Shown piece after piece: positions 28,268-37,424 of a stretch of 64,000 nt of DNA. Made by a program: the position numbers and the translations under genes. This DNA comes from Streptomyces fragilis (GTDB lineage: Bacteria; Actinomycetota; Actinomycetes; Streptomycetales; Streptomycetaceae), in contig NZ_BEVZ01000004.1 of the NCBI RefSeq assembly GCF_003112515.1, positions 248,001 through 312,000 of the forward strand, written 5' to 3'. How positions within the stretch are numbered: position 1 is the stretch's first letter; every line of letters starts with the position of its first letter. The notes below the pieces were generated by a model, which worked only from the letters and a program-made list of their open reading frames with translations, did not search any database and was not told where the DNA came from.

Positions 28268-30066
28268 TCCGGTGGCGCCCCGGCGGGGGCGTCGTCGACG
28301 TCGACGGTGATCCGGGGGATCCGGACCTGCGGGGCGGGGCGCGCTACCTGACGTGGCTGGTCACCCGTCAGGCGGGCCGGTCGGCGGCCGGGGCGGTGTA
28401 CTCCGTCGTGTGGATGGGCCTGTTCGCGGTGGCGCCCTACCTCCTCGAGCGGGTCTTCGACGACGGCTTCGGCGCGGACCACCCCGGCCGCGGCCCGGGC
28501 GACCCCACCGCATCGGCCGTCTGGACGGCGGCCCTGCTGGCGACGGCGCTGGCCGGTGCCGGGGTCAGCCTGCTGCGTCACCGCACCATGACCAAGGTCC
28601 GGATGGACGCCAACTTCCGCACGGTCAAACTGCTCCTGGGCCAGTCGGTGCGGCTGGGCCCGGCCCTGACCCGCCGGGTCTCGGCCGGCGAGGTCATGAC
28701 CATCGGCGTGGGCGACGTGCAGACCATCGCCGCCGCGCTCACCGTCGTGGGCCCCGGGTTCGGCGCGGTCGTCACCTATCTGCTGGTGGCTGCCCTGCTG
28801 TTCTCGGTGTCGCCGCTGCCCGCCGTGGTGGCGCTGCTCGGGGTGCCTGCCCTGGCGCTCGCGCTGGGTCCGCTGACGTCCCGGCTGCAGGCGGCGGAGA
28901 CGGTCTACCGCGAGCGGCAGAACACCCTCACCGCGCGCATCGGCGACCTGGCGGGCGGCCTGCGGGTCCTCAACGGGCTCGGCGGCAAGGCCCTGTTCGC
29001 CGACGCGTTCCGCCGCGACTCCGCGCTGCTGCGGGAGCAGGGCTACCGGGTGGGCGCGGTCACCAGCTGGATGCAGTCGCTCGGTCTCGGGCTGCCCACG
29101 GTGCTGCTCGCCGCGGTGATCTGGTCGGCCGCCCGGCCTGCCGCCCTCGGCGAGATCACCCCCGGCCAGCTGGTGTCGGTCTACGGGTACGTGATCGCCC
29201 TGGTCTACCCGGTGTTCTTCCTCGTCGAGGGGGTGCAGCTGCTCAGCCGCGGACTGGTCGCCGCCCGCCGGGTGGTCGCCTTCCTCCGCCTGGAGCCGGA
29301 TCCCGGCCCCGCGCCTGCCGAGGCGATGGACGCGCCCGACGGGCCGGCCGAGCTGCACGACCCGGTCTCCGGCGTCACCGTCCGCCCCGGCGTCCTGACC
29401 GCGCTGGTCTGCGCGGACCCGGAGGACGGCACCGCGGTGCTGGACCGGCTCGCCCGGTACGGTCCGACGTCCGCCACCTGGGGCGGGGTGCCGCTCGACC
29501 GGATCGCGACGGCCCGGGTGCGGGAGCGGATCCTGCTCGCGGAGGCCGAGGCGGACCTGTTCGCCGGGTCCCTGCGGGTGCTGCTCGGCCGGGGCCCGGG
29601 GGACGGTTCCGACGAGGCGCGGGCCCGCGCCCTGCGGACGGCCGCGGCGGAGGACGTGGTGCGCGGGCTGCCCGACGGCCTGGACTCGGCGGTCGACGCG
29701 CAGGGCCGCAACCTCTCCGGGGGCCAGCGGCAGCGGATCCGGCTGGCCCGGGCGCTGCTCGCCGGCCCGGAGGTCCTGCTGCTGGCCGAGCCCACCTCGG
29801 CGCTGGACGCCCACACGGAGGACCTGGTGGCCGGCCGCCTGCGGGCGGCGCGGGCCGGGCTGACCACGGTGGTCACCTCCACCTCGCCGCTGATGCTCGA
29901 CCGGGCCGACGTGGTGCACCTGCTGGAGGGCGGGCGGGCGGTGGCGACCGGACGGCACCAGGACCTGCTCGTCGGCGAGCCCCGGTACCGCGCCCTGGTG
30001 GCCCGCGAGTCGGGTGCCGCGGCCGGCCCCGAGGACGTCCCGACGAGCGAGGAGCCGGTCCGATGA
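28264..30066 (+). CDS. ABC exporter half-transporter 3 with a strongly degenerate ATPase
   Basis: 600 aa starting at the GTG of a GTGA overlap. The membrane domain is at ~40-330. The ATPase domain has lost its P-loop: the segment LVCADPEDGTAVLD (381-394) replaces GxxGxGKST and contains no lysine. Walker B is LLLAEP with Ala508 for Asp, and the H-loop His is gone (TVVTSTSP). Yet the signature LSGGQRQR (484-490) and the D-loop SALD are perfect. So it is under selection as a partner that donates its signature, and is not a simple pseudogene. It must pair with an intact subunit, most simply gene 4. Confidence 0.87.
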   Translation: MIRWRPGGGVVDVDGDPGDPDLRGGARYLTWLVTRQAGRSAAGAVYSVVWMGLFAVAPYLLERVFDDGFGADHPGRGPGDPTASAVWTAALLATALAGAGVSLLRHRTMTKVRMDANFRTVKLLLGQSVRLGPALTRRVSAGEVMTIGVGDVQTIAAALTVVGPGFGAVVTYLLVAALLFSVSPLPAVVALLGVPALALALGPLTSRLQAAETVYRERQNTLTARIGDLAGGLRVLNGLGGKALFADAFRRDSALLREQGYRVGAVTSWMQSLGLGLPTVLLAAVIWSAARPAALGEITPGQLVSVYGYVIALVYPVFFLVEGVQLLSRGLVAARRVVAFLRLEPDPGPAPAEAMDAPDGPAELHDPVSGVTVRPGVLTALVCADPEDGTAVLDRLARYGPTSATWGGVPLDRIATARVRERILLAEAEADLFAGSLRVLLGRGPGDGSDEARARALRTAAAEDVVRGLPDGLDSAVDAQGRNLSGGQRQRIRLARALLAGPEVLLLAEPTSALDAHTEDLVAGRLRAARAGLTTVVTSTSPLMLDRADVVHLLEGGRAVATGRHQDLLVGEPRYRALVARESGAAAGPEDVPTSEEPVR

Positions 30067-31943
30067 CCACGCCGCCCACCACCCCACCGCCGGCCGCGTC
30101 GACGGACGGCACGACGACGGCCGCGTCGACGGACGGCACGACGACGGACGGCACGCCGTCCGCCACCACGGCGACCCCGGCGGACGCCCTGTCCCCGGGC
30201 CGTGAACTGCCCGTCGCCCGGCCCGCCGAGGTGCGACGTGCGGCGGCCCGGCTCGTGCGGGAGGACCGGCGCGGCTTCGCCGGGGTGGTCGCCCTGACCA
30301 CCCTCGCCGCGCTGTCCGGGCTCGCCGGGCCCTGGCTCGTGGGCCGCATCGTCGACGAGGTCCGGGCCGGGGCGGCGGTGTCGGTCGTGGACCGCCTCGC
30401 CCTGGCGGTCGTGGTCGCCGCGGTGGTCCAGCTGCTGCTGTCCCGCTGGGCCCGCTACGCCGCCCACCGGATGGGCGAGCGCGCCCTGGCCCGGGTCCGG
30501 GAGACGTTCGTCGACCGGTGCCTGGCCCTGCCGGCCTCCGTGGTGGAGCGGGCCGGCACCGGCGATCTGGCCACCCGGGGCACCGCGGACGTGGCAGCCG
30601 TCGGCGCCACCCTGCGCGACTCCGGGCCGCAGATCGTCATCGCCTCGGCGCAGCTGGTGCTCCTGCTGGTCGCGGTGGTCCTGACGGACCCGCTGCTCGG
30701 CAGCTGCGCGCTGGCCGGGCTGGTCCCCTCCTACCTGGCGGCGCGCTGGTACCTGCGCCGCGCCCGGACCGCGTACCTGGCCGAGGGCGCCGCGAACTCC
30801 CAGGTGGCCGAGATCCTCTCCGCCACCTCCTCGGGCGCGCGCACCGTCGAGGCGTTCCGGCTCGGCGCGGCGCGGACCGCCGCCGGCCGTGAGGCGCTGG
30901 GGGTCTCCCGCGGCGCGCGGATGCGGACGCTGTTCCTGCGCAACGTGTTCTTCCCGGCGGTGGAGATCTCCTACGCGCTGCCGCTGGTCACCGTCCTGCT
31001 GATCGGCGGGTGGCTGTTGTCCCGCGGCTCGGTCGCGCTGGGCACGGTGGTGGCCGCCGCGCTGTACATGCGTCAGCTGGAGGGCCCGCTGGACGAGGTG
31101 CTCAGCCACATGGAGCAGCTCCAGTCCGGCGGCGCCTCGTTCGCCCGGGTCGAGGGCCTCTCCCGCGCGCCCGCCGCCGCACGGTCCGTCGCGGCGGAGC
31201 CGGACGGCGACCGGATCGAGGTGCGGGCGGCCCGGTACGCCTACGCGGGCGGGGCCGAGGTGCTGCACGACGTGGACCTGACGGTGCGGCCCGGTGAGCG
31301 GCTGGCCGTGGTGGGCCCCTCCGGCGCGGGCAAGACGACGCTGAGCCGGCTGATCGCCGGGATCGACGCGCCCACGGCCGGTTCCGTGACGGTGGGCGGG
31401 GTGCCGGTGGTGTCGCTGACGCCGGAGCGGCTGCGGCGGCAGGTGGTGCTGGTGACCCAGGAGCACCACGTCTTCCTCGGCACCGTGCGGGACAACCTGC
31501 TGATCGCCGACCCGGACGCGACGGACACGGCGTTGTGGGCGGCGCTGAAGGCGGTGGGCGCGGAGTGGACGTCCGCGCTGCCGGACGGGCTGGACACGGT
31601 GCTCGGCGAGGACGCGTACCGCACGTCGGGGCCGCAGGCGCAGCAGCTGGCGCTGGCCCGGGTGGTGCTGGCCGACCCGCACACGCTGGTCCTGGACGAG
31701 GCGACGGCGCTGCTGGACCCGGCCACCGCCCGGCACACCGAGCGCGCACTGGCCGCGGTGCTGGAGGGCCGGACGGTCATCGCCGTCGCGCACCGGCTGC
31801 ACACCGCGCACGACGCGGACCGGGTCGCCGTCATGCGGGACGGCCGGCTCACGGAGCTGGGCCCGCACGACGAACTGGTCGCCGCGGGCGGCGACTACGC
31901 GGCCCTCTGGCACACCTGGCACGGCGCCCCCACCCCGCGCTGA
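30063..31943 (+). CDS. ABC exporter half-transporter 4 (intact Walker motifs, lost signature)
   Basis: 626 aa from the ATG of an ATGA overlap. The first ~45 residues are Thr/Ala/Pro-rich and include a nine-residue direct repeat (AASTDGTTT). The membrane domain is at ~70-345. The ATPase has Walker A GPSGAGKT (418-425), VTQEHHVF Q-loop, Walker B VLDEAT with Glu546 and H577, but the signature LSGGQ is replaced by TSGPQ (521-525). That loss mirrors gene 3 exactly: one composite site would be consensus, the other fully degenerate. Last gene of the cassette. Confidence 0.87.
   Translation: MTTPPTTPPPAASTDGTTTAASTDGTTTDGTPSATTATPADALSPGRELPVARPAEVRRAAARLVREDRRGFAGVVALTTLAALSGLAGPWLVGRIVDEVRAGAAVSVVDRLALAVVVAAVVQLLLSRWARYAAHRMGERALARVRETFVDRCLALPASVVERAGTGDLATRGTADVAAVGATLRDSGPQIVIASAQLVLLLVAVVLTDPLLGSCALAGLVPSYLAARWYLRRARTAYLAEGAANSQVAEILSATSSGARTVEAFRLGAARTAAGREALGVSRGARMRTLFLRNVFFPAVEISYALPLVTVLLIGGWLLSRGSVALGTVVAAALYMRQLEGPLDEVLSHMEQLQSGGASFARVEGLSRAPAAARSVAAEPDGDRIEVRAARYAYAGGAEVLHDVDLTVRPGERLAVVGPSGAGKTTLSRLIAGIDAPTAGSVTVGGVPVVSLTPERLRRQVVLVTQEHHVFLGTVRDNLLIADPDATDTALWAALKAVGAEWTSALPDGLDTVLGEDAYRTSGPQAQQLALARVVLADPHTLVLDEATALLDPATARHTERALAAVLEGRTVIAVAHRLHTAHDADRVAVMRDGRLTELGPHDELVAAGGDYAALWHTWHGAPTPR
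30093..30146 (+). repeat. Two 27-bp direct repeats inside ABC gene 4
   Basis: Two identical 27-base units (30093-30119, 30120-30146) each encode nine residues of the Thr-rich N-terminal tail. Being a multiple of three, copy-number changes would keep the frame. Confidence 0.8.
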
Positions 31944-32499
31944 CCCCGCCCCACCCCATCCTGACCCCGCGCCGCCCCGCGCCGACCCCCCGCACACCGC
32001 GCCGCCCCGCGCCCCGCGCCGGTCCCGACCCGCGTCGGTCCCGACCCGCCCCGGCACGCCGTCGGCACGCCGTCGGCCCCTCAGGTTGCGGCGGTTTTCA
32101 GCCAACGCCCTCACCGGCCGTCCGTCTTTTTCGAACCCCCGGCCGGTTTGCCGGGCCATGACCCGCGCCGGCCGCTCCGCCGGGGCCTCCCAAGGGCCGG
32201 GCCAGGGACGGCGGTCGGGCTCTTTGATCTTCCTTTGCGCGGGACCGGGCCGCCCTTGGTTGCGGCTTTACCGATCACCGCCCCGCGTCACATTCCCGAA
32301 ACGTTCACCCGCCTGCCGCTTTCCGGCCAACCTGACCTCACGGTCATGACATGTACGCGCCCCCGGTGTCACAGTTCCACGGCAGCCCGCTGCACCGGCA
32401 CCACCGCACCTCCCGCACCTCCCGCACTGCCTTCCCCTGCAAGCCGTCCGGATCGGCCCGACCCCGGCCGCCGCCCGGACTTCCACACAAGGAGATCGC
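31944..32499. other. Gap between the ABC cassette and the metalloprotease gene
   Basis: About 555 bases without a credible gene. Just after the ABC stop the DNA is C-rich with short direct repeats, including GGCACGCCGTC twice in tandem (32053-32074). A small CCCGGC/GCCGGG hairpin lies at 32138-32155. The protease promoter must lie in the AT-richer part (about 32215-32350), but I could not assign hexamers. The protease Shine-Dalgarno is AAGGAGA at 32489. Confidence 0.5.
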
Positions 32500-34158
32500 G
32501 TGTCCGCCTTCTACGCGCGTCATCGGCGCACCGCGCTGGCCGCTGCCACCGCACTCGCCGCAGGCTCCCTGCTCGTCACGGCCGGCACCGCCACCGGCGC
32601 CCCCGACACCGCCGCGGCCTCCGCCGCGCAGACCGCGGCCGTCCCCGCCGCGATGCCGGTGCAGCTGTCCCCCGCGGCCCGCACCGCCCTGCTCAAGGCG
32701 GCCGAGGGCCGCACGGCCGACACGGCCGGGAAGATAGGCCTGGGCGCCCAGGAGGAACTGGTCGTCCGGGACGTGGTCCAGGACCGCGACGGCTCCGTGC
32801 ACACCCGCTACGAGCGCACCTTCGGCGGACTGCCGGTCCTCGGCGGCGACCTCGTCGTCCACACCTCGGGCGCCGGCAAGCACCTGGGCGTCACCAAGAA
32901 CGTCAAGGCCGAGATCAAGGCCGACCTGACCGCCGAGGTCCCCGCGGCCAAGGCGAAGACCCAGGCGCTGTCCGCCTCCGAGGCCGCCGACGCGGAGAAG
33001 TCCGCCGTCGAGTCCTCCCGCAAGGTGGTCTGGGCCGCCGACGGCGAGCCGAGACTGGCCTACGAGACGGTGGTCGGCGGCCTGCAGGCCGACGGCACCC
33101 CCAACGAGCTCCACGTGATCACCGACGCCGTCTCCGGCGAGAAGATCCACGAGTTCCAGGGCGTGCACACCGGCACCGGCAAGACCATGTACTCCGGCAG
33201 CGTCACGCTGAACACCACGCTCTCCGGCTCGACGTACCAGCTGACCGACTCCACCCGGGGCGGCCACAAGACGTACAACCTGGCCCGTGGCACCTCCGGC
33301 ACCGGCACCCTGTTCACCGACGCGGACGACATCTGGGGCACCGGAGTCGCCTCCAGCTCCTCCACGGACCAGACCGCCGCCACGGACGCCGCCTACGGGG
33401 CCCAGAAGACCTGGGACTTCTACAAGAGCACCTTCAACCGCAGCGGCATCAGGAACGACGGCAAGGCCGCCTACTCCCGCGTCCACTACGGCAACGCCTA
33501 CGTCAACGCCTTCTGGCAGGACTCCTGCTTCTGCATGACCTACGGCGACGGCTCGGGCAACACCCACCCGCTGACCTCGCTGGACGTGGCGGCCCACGAG
33601 ATGACGCACGGCGTCACCTCGGTCACCGCCAAGCTCACCTACAGCGGCGAGTCCGGCGGCCTCAACGAGGCCACCTCGGACATCCTGGCCACCGGCACCG
33701 AGTTCTACGCCGCCAACGCCACCGACACCGGTGACTACCTCATCGGCGAGAAGATCAACATCAACGGCAACGGCACGCCGCTGCGCTACATGGACAAGCC
33801 CAGCAAGGACGGCGCCTCCGCCGACTACTGGTCCTCCAGCCTCGGCTCCAAGGACGTGCACTACTCGTCCGGCCCGGCCAACCACTTCTTCTACCTGCTC
33901 TCCGAGGGCAGCGGCGCCAAGACCATCAACGGCGTGAGCTACAACTCTCCGACCTACAGCGGCACGGCGGTCACCGGCATCGGCCGCGCCAAGGCGCTGC
34001 AGATCTGGTACAAGGCGCTGACCACCTACATGACGTCCACCACCAAGTACGCGGGCGCCCGCACCGCCACGCTGAGCGCCGCCACCTCGCTGTACGGCTC
34101 GGGCAGCGCGGAGTACAACGCGGTGAACGCGGCCTGGGCCGCGGTCAACGTCAAGTGA
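32500..34158 (+). CDS. Secreted M4 family (thermolysin-like) metalloprotease
   Basis: A 552-aa preproprotease. Signal peptide ~1-35 (twin Arg near R8-R10, hydrophobic stretch, cleavage near ATGA), then a ~180-residue FTP/PepSY-type propeptide (VRDVVQDRDGSVHTRYERTFGGLPVLGGD), then the M4 catalytic domain. Zinc and catalytic residues are visible in AAHEMTHGV (HExxH) and GGLNEATSD (third ligand Glu), and the transition-state His in HYSSGPANHFFY. A cysteine pair occurs in QDSCFCMTYG. It should be exported, self-processed and act as an extracellular neutral protease. GTG start with an AGGAG Shine-Dalgarno; a long hairpin follows the stop. Confidence 0.95.
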   Translation: MSAFYARHRRTALAAATALAAGSLLVTAGTATGAPDTAAASAAQTAAVPAAMPVQLSPAARTALLKAAEGRTADTAGKIGLGAQEELVVRDVVQDRDGSVHTRYERTFGGLPVLGGDLVVHTSGAGKHLGVTKNVKAEIKADLTAEVPAAKAKTQALSASEAADAEKSAVESSRKVVWAADGEPRLAYETVVGGLQADGTPNELHVITDAVSGEKIHEFQGVHTGTGKTMYSGSVTLNTTLSGSTYQLTDSTRGGHKTYNLARGTSGTGTLFTDADDIWGTGVASSSSTDQTAATDAAYGAQKTWDFYKSTFNRSGIRNDGKAAYSRVHYGNAYVNAFWQDSCFCMTYGDGSGNTHPLTSLDVAAHEMTHGVTSVTAKLTYSGESGGLNEATSDILATGTEFYAANATDTGDYLIGEKININGNGTPLRYMDKPSKDGASADYWSSSLGSKDVHYSSGPANHFFYLLSEGSGAKTINGVSYNSPTYSGTAVTGIGRAKALQIWYKALTTYMTSTTKYAGARTATLSAATSLYGSGSAEYNAVNAAWAAVNVK

Positions 34159-34199
34159 CGCCGGTCGGGGACTGACCGGAAATCGTCGAACGACCGAGC

Positions 34200-34230
34200 G
34201 GCACCCGGAGGGCATATGCCCCCGGGTGCC
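34200..34230 (+). terminator. Terminator of the metalloprotease gene
   Basis: GGCACCCGG (34200-34208) pairs with CCGGGTGCC (34222-34230) and the inner palindrome GGGCATATGCCC (34210-34221) closes the stem, leaving one bulged A. It starts 41 bases after the stop; the following bases include the -10-like TAGTCT of the next gene. Confidence 0.75.
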
Positions 34231-34247
34231 GCTTAGTCTTGGGCCTC

Positions 34248-34760
34248 ATGTCGTTCACCTACGAGGACGTCGGCGCCACACGCGACGGCGGCGTCCCCTG
34301 CCCGCCCGGCTTCCACTCGCTGCACGAGCGCACCCGGCTCGGCGAGGGCGAGGAGGTGTTCCGCCGGGCCGCCGAGGCCCTGACGACCTGGCGGATGCAC
34401 CGCGAGATGGGCGTGGGGATCACCACCTCGGCCGAGCGGGCGGCGCCCGGGGTCGACGTCACGGTGACCCTGGCCGGCATCGTCAGGGCGCCCTGCCGGG
34501 TGGTGTGGACGATGGACGAGCCGCGCCGCGCCGGCTGGGCCTACGGGACGCTGCCCGGCCACCCGGAGAGCGGGGAGGAGGCCTTCGTGGTCAGCCGCAC
34601 CGGCGACGGCACCGTCTGGCTGACCGTCACCGCGTTCTCCCGCCCCGCCAAGTGGTACGCCAAGGCCGGCGGTCCGGCGACCCGCGGCTTCCAGCACGCC
34701 TACGCCAGGCGCTGCGGCGTGGTGCTGCGCCGCCTCGCCGACCCGCCTGCCGAGTTCTGA
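34248..34760 (+). CDS. DUF1990 family protein
   Basis: A 170-aa cytoplasmic protein of the DUF1990 (UPF0548) family, recognised by FTYEDVGATRDGG...PPGFHSLHERTRLGEGEEVFRRA at the N-terminus, AYGTLPGHPESGEEAFVV in the middle and FSRPAKWYAKAGGP near the end. The biochemical function is not known. The ATG at 34248 has TAGTCT (34234-34239) 8 nt upstream and no Shine-Dalgarno, so it is probably read from a leaderless mRNA starting just after the protease terminator. Confidence 0.85.
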   Translation: MSFTYEDVGATRDGGVPCPPGFHSLHERTRLGEGEEVFRRAAEALTTWRMHREMGVGITTSAERAAPGVDVTVTLAGIVRAPCRVVWTMDEPRRAGWAYGTLPGHPESGEEAFVVSRTGDGTVWLTVTAFSRPAKWYAKAGGPATRGFQHAYARRCGVVLRRLADPPAEF

Positions 34761-34799
34761 GGGGCCGCGCGGCGCCGGGAGGCGCCGCGCGGGGGCCCG

Positions 34800-37424
34800 T
34801 CAGCGCATGAGCAGCCCGGCCGCCTCCACCAGGTCCTCGGAGGGCAGCGCGACCAGCCCGAGCTCCGCACCCGAGGCGAGCAGCCGATGCGCGGGCAGCA
34901 CCCGCACCGTGTAGCCGAACGGCCCCGTGCGGTCCAGGGTGAGCGGGCCCTCGTACACCCAGTTCCCCTCCGTGTCGGGCCCGTTGGACGCCGGCTTGAG
35001 CGGGACGGTCGTCGGGGCGGTGAGCCGGTCCTCGGCGTCGACCCGGCCCGCCGCCGCCTGCACCTCGACGTCCTCCGGGGAGAGCCCGCCCAGCGCGACC
35101 CGGACCCGCAGGGTGAGCGTGGCGCCCAGCTCGGCGGTGGCCGTCGCGGACGAGGTCTCCACGTGGCCGACCCGCACACCCGGCCAGCCGCCGCGCACCC
35201 GCGCCTTCCACTCGGCGAGCTCGCGGGCCGCGTCCGCGTCCATCGCCCGGTGGGAGCGGGCGGCCGGGGCGTAGAGCCGCTCGACGTACTCCCGCACCAT
35301 CCGGCCCGCCAGCACCTTGGGCCCCAGGTGGGTGAGGGTGCGGCGGACCATCTCGATCCAGCGGTCCGGCAGACCGCTGTCGCCGGCCTTCTCGTAGAAC
35401 CGCGGGGTGACCCGCCGCTCCAGCAGGTCGTACAGGGCCGCGGCCTCCAGGTCGTCGCGCCGCTCCGGTCCGGTGCCGGTCCCGTCCGCGGTGGGGATCG
35501 CCCACCCGAAGTCGCTCTGGTACCACTCGTCCCACCAGCCGTCGAGGACCGACAGGTTGAGGCAGCCGTTGAGCGCGGCCTTCATGCCGCTGGTGCCGCA
35601 CGCCTCGAGCGGCCGCAGCGGGTTGTTCAGCCAGATGTCGCAGCCCGGGTAGAGCTTCTGCGCCATGCCCATGCCGTAGTCGGGCAGGAAGACGATCCGG
35701 TGCCGCACCCGCGGGTCGTCGGCGAACCGCACCAGCTCCTGGATCAGCCGTTTGCCGCTCTCGTCGGCCGGATGGGCCTTGCCCGCGACCACCAGCTGCA
35801 CCGGCCGCTCCGGGTGGAGCAGCAGCGAGCGCAGCCGGTCGTGGTCGCGCAGCATCAGGGTGAGCCGCTTGTACGACGGCACCCGGCGGGCGAAGCCGAT
35901 GGTCAGGACGTCCGGGTCGAGGACCCCGTCGATCCAGCCGAGCTCGGCGTCGCCGGCGCCGCGCTGACGCCAGGAGTCGCGCAGCCGCCGCCTGACCTCG
36001 TCGACCAACTGGGCCCGCAGGGAACGGCGCAGCTGCCAGATCTCGTCGTCGCGGACGTCGGCGACGGCGTCCCACCGCTCGGAGCCGCCGACGCTCAGCG
36101 CCTCCTCGGCCCGCTGCTCGCCGACGCCGCGCCCGGCCATCCTGAGCACCTCGGGCGCCACCCAGGTCGGCGCGTGGACGCCGTTGGTGACGGAGGTGAT
36201 CGGCACCTCCTCGGGGTCGAATCCCGGCCAGAGTCCGGCGAACATCTCGCGGCTGACCTTGCCGTGCAGCAGGGAGACGCCGTTGGCCCGCTGGGCCAGG
36301 CGCAGGCCCATCACCGCCATGTTGAAGACGCCGGGGTCACCGCCCGGGTAGGTCTCCGCGCCGAGCCGCAGCACCCGGTCGACGTCGACGCGGGGCAGCT
36401 CGGCGTCCTGCCCGAACTGCCGGGCGACCAGGTTGCGGTCGAACCGGTCGATGCCGGCCGGGACGGGGGTGTGGGTGGTGAAGACCGTGCCGGCCCGCAC
36501 CGACTCCAGCGCGGAGTCGAAGTCCAGTCCCTGGCTGACCAGTTCGTGGATGCGCTCCAGGCCGAGGAAGCCGGCGTGGCCCTCGTTGGTGTGGAACACC
36601 TCGGGTTCGGGGTGGCCGGTGAGCTCGCAGTACACGCGCACCGCCCGGACACCTCCTATGCCCAGGAGCATCTCCTGCAGCAGCCGGTGCTCGCTGCCGC
36701 CGCCGTAGAGACGGTCGGTGACGCCCCGTTCGCCGGCGCCGTTGTCCTCGACGTCGGAGTCGAGCAGGAGCAGCGGCACCCGTCCGACCTGGGCGAGCCA
36801 GATCCGCGCCCGCAGCGACGTGCCGCCGGGCAGGGCGAGCGAGACGTGGGCGGTGGATCCGTCGGGCCGGGAGAGCGGGGTGAGCGGCAGCTCGTGCGGG
36901 TCGAGGACCGGGTAGTGCTCCTGCTGCCAGCCGTCGCGGGAGAGCGACTGCCGGAAGTAGCCGTGCCGGTAGAGCAGTCCCACCCCGATCAGCGGGACAC
37001 CCAGGTCGCTGGCGGCCTTCAGGTGGTCGCCGGCCAGGATGCCCAGGCCGCCGGAGTACTGCGGCAGGGCCGCGGTGATGCCGAACTCCGGCGAGAAGTA
37101 GGCCACCGCCGAGGGCAGCGGGCCGGACTGCTCCTGGTACCAGCGGGGACCGCCGGTGTACTCGGCGAGGTTCTCGGCGGCCGCGGACAACCGGGCCAGG
37201 AACTCTCCGTCCTGGGCCAGCTCGGCGAGCCGGGCGGGCGGGACGCTGCCCAGCAATCGCACCGGATCGTCGCCGCAGGCCGCCCAGCGTTCGGGGTCCA
37301 CGGACCGGAAGAGGTCGCGGGTCTCGGCGTGCCAGGACCAGCGCAGGTTCCGCGCCAGATCACTGAGTGGCCGCAGGGGTTGGGGGAGGACGGGACGGAC
37401 GGTGAATCGACGGATCGCCTTCAC
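34800..37424 (-). CDS. glgP: Alpha-glucan phosphorylase (GT35, with DUF3417 N-terminus)
   Basis: An 874-aa phosphorylase releasing glucose-1-phosphate from glycogen or maltodextrin. The N-terminal ~110 residues form the DUF3417 domain found in actinobacterial and archaeal enzymes (PLSDLARNLRWSWH). Central motifs are AYFSPEFGI, VFHTNEGHAGF and FTTHTPVPAGIDRF; the PLP site is in EACGTSGMKAALNGCLNLSV with the Schiff-base lysine after GM. GTG at 37424 has GAGGTGGA upstream; a longer frame starting at 37493 lacks one. Divergent from glgE, so glucan breakdown and GlgE-type synthesis share a control region. Confidence 0.94.
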   Translation of the reverse strand: MKAIRRFTVRPVLPQPLRPLSDLARNLRWSWHAETRDLFRSVDPERWAACGDDPVRLLGSVPPARLAELAQDGEFLARLSAAAENLAEYTGGPRWYQEQSGPLPSAVAYFSPEFGITAALPQYSGGLGILAGDHLKAASDLGVPLIGVGLLYRHGYFRQSLSRDGWQQEHYPVLDPHELPLTPLSRPDGSTAHVSLALPGGTSLRARIWLAQVGRVPLLLLDSDVEDNGAGERGVTDRLYGGGSEHRLLQEMLLGIGGVRAVRVYCELTGHPEPEVFHTNEGHAGFLGLERIHELVSQGLDFDSALESVRAGTVFTTHTPVPAGIDRFDRNLVARQFGQDAELPRVDVDRVLRLGAETYPGGDPGVFNMAVMGLRLAQRANGVSLLHGKVSREMFAGLWPGFDPEEVPITSVTNGVHAPTWVAPEVLRMAGRGVGEQRAEEALSVGGSERWDAVADVRDDEIWQLRRSLRAQLVDEVRRRLRDSWRQRGAGDAELGWIDGVLDPDVLTIGFARRVPSYKRLTLMLRDHDRLRSLLLHPERPVQLVVAGKAHPADESGKRLIQELVRFADDPRVRHRIVFLPDYGMGMAQKLYPGCDIWLNNPLRPLEACGTSGMKAALNGCLNLSVLDGWWDEWYQSDFGWAIPTADGTGTGPERRDDLEAAALYDLLERRVTPRFYEKAGDSGLPDRWIEMVRRTLTHLGPKVLAGRMVREYVERLYAPAARSHRAMDADAARELAEWKARVRGGWPGVRVGHVETSSATATAELGATLTLRVRVALGGLSPEDVEVQAAAGRVDAEDRLTAPTTVPLKPASNGPDTEGNWVYEGPLTLDRTGPFGYTVRVLPAHRLLASGAELGLVALPSEDLVEAAGLLMR

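Noticed and set aside
28264..30066. ABC gene 3 as a decaying pseudogene
   Set aside because: Open frame of normal length, intact signature and D-loop, coupled at both ends, and its losses are complemented by gene 4.
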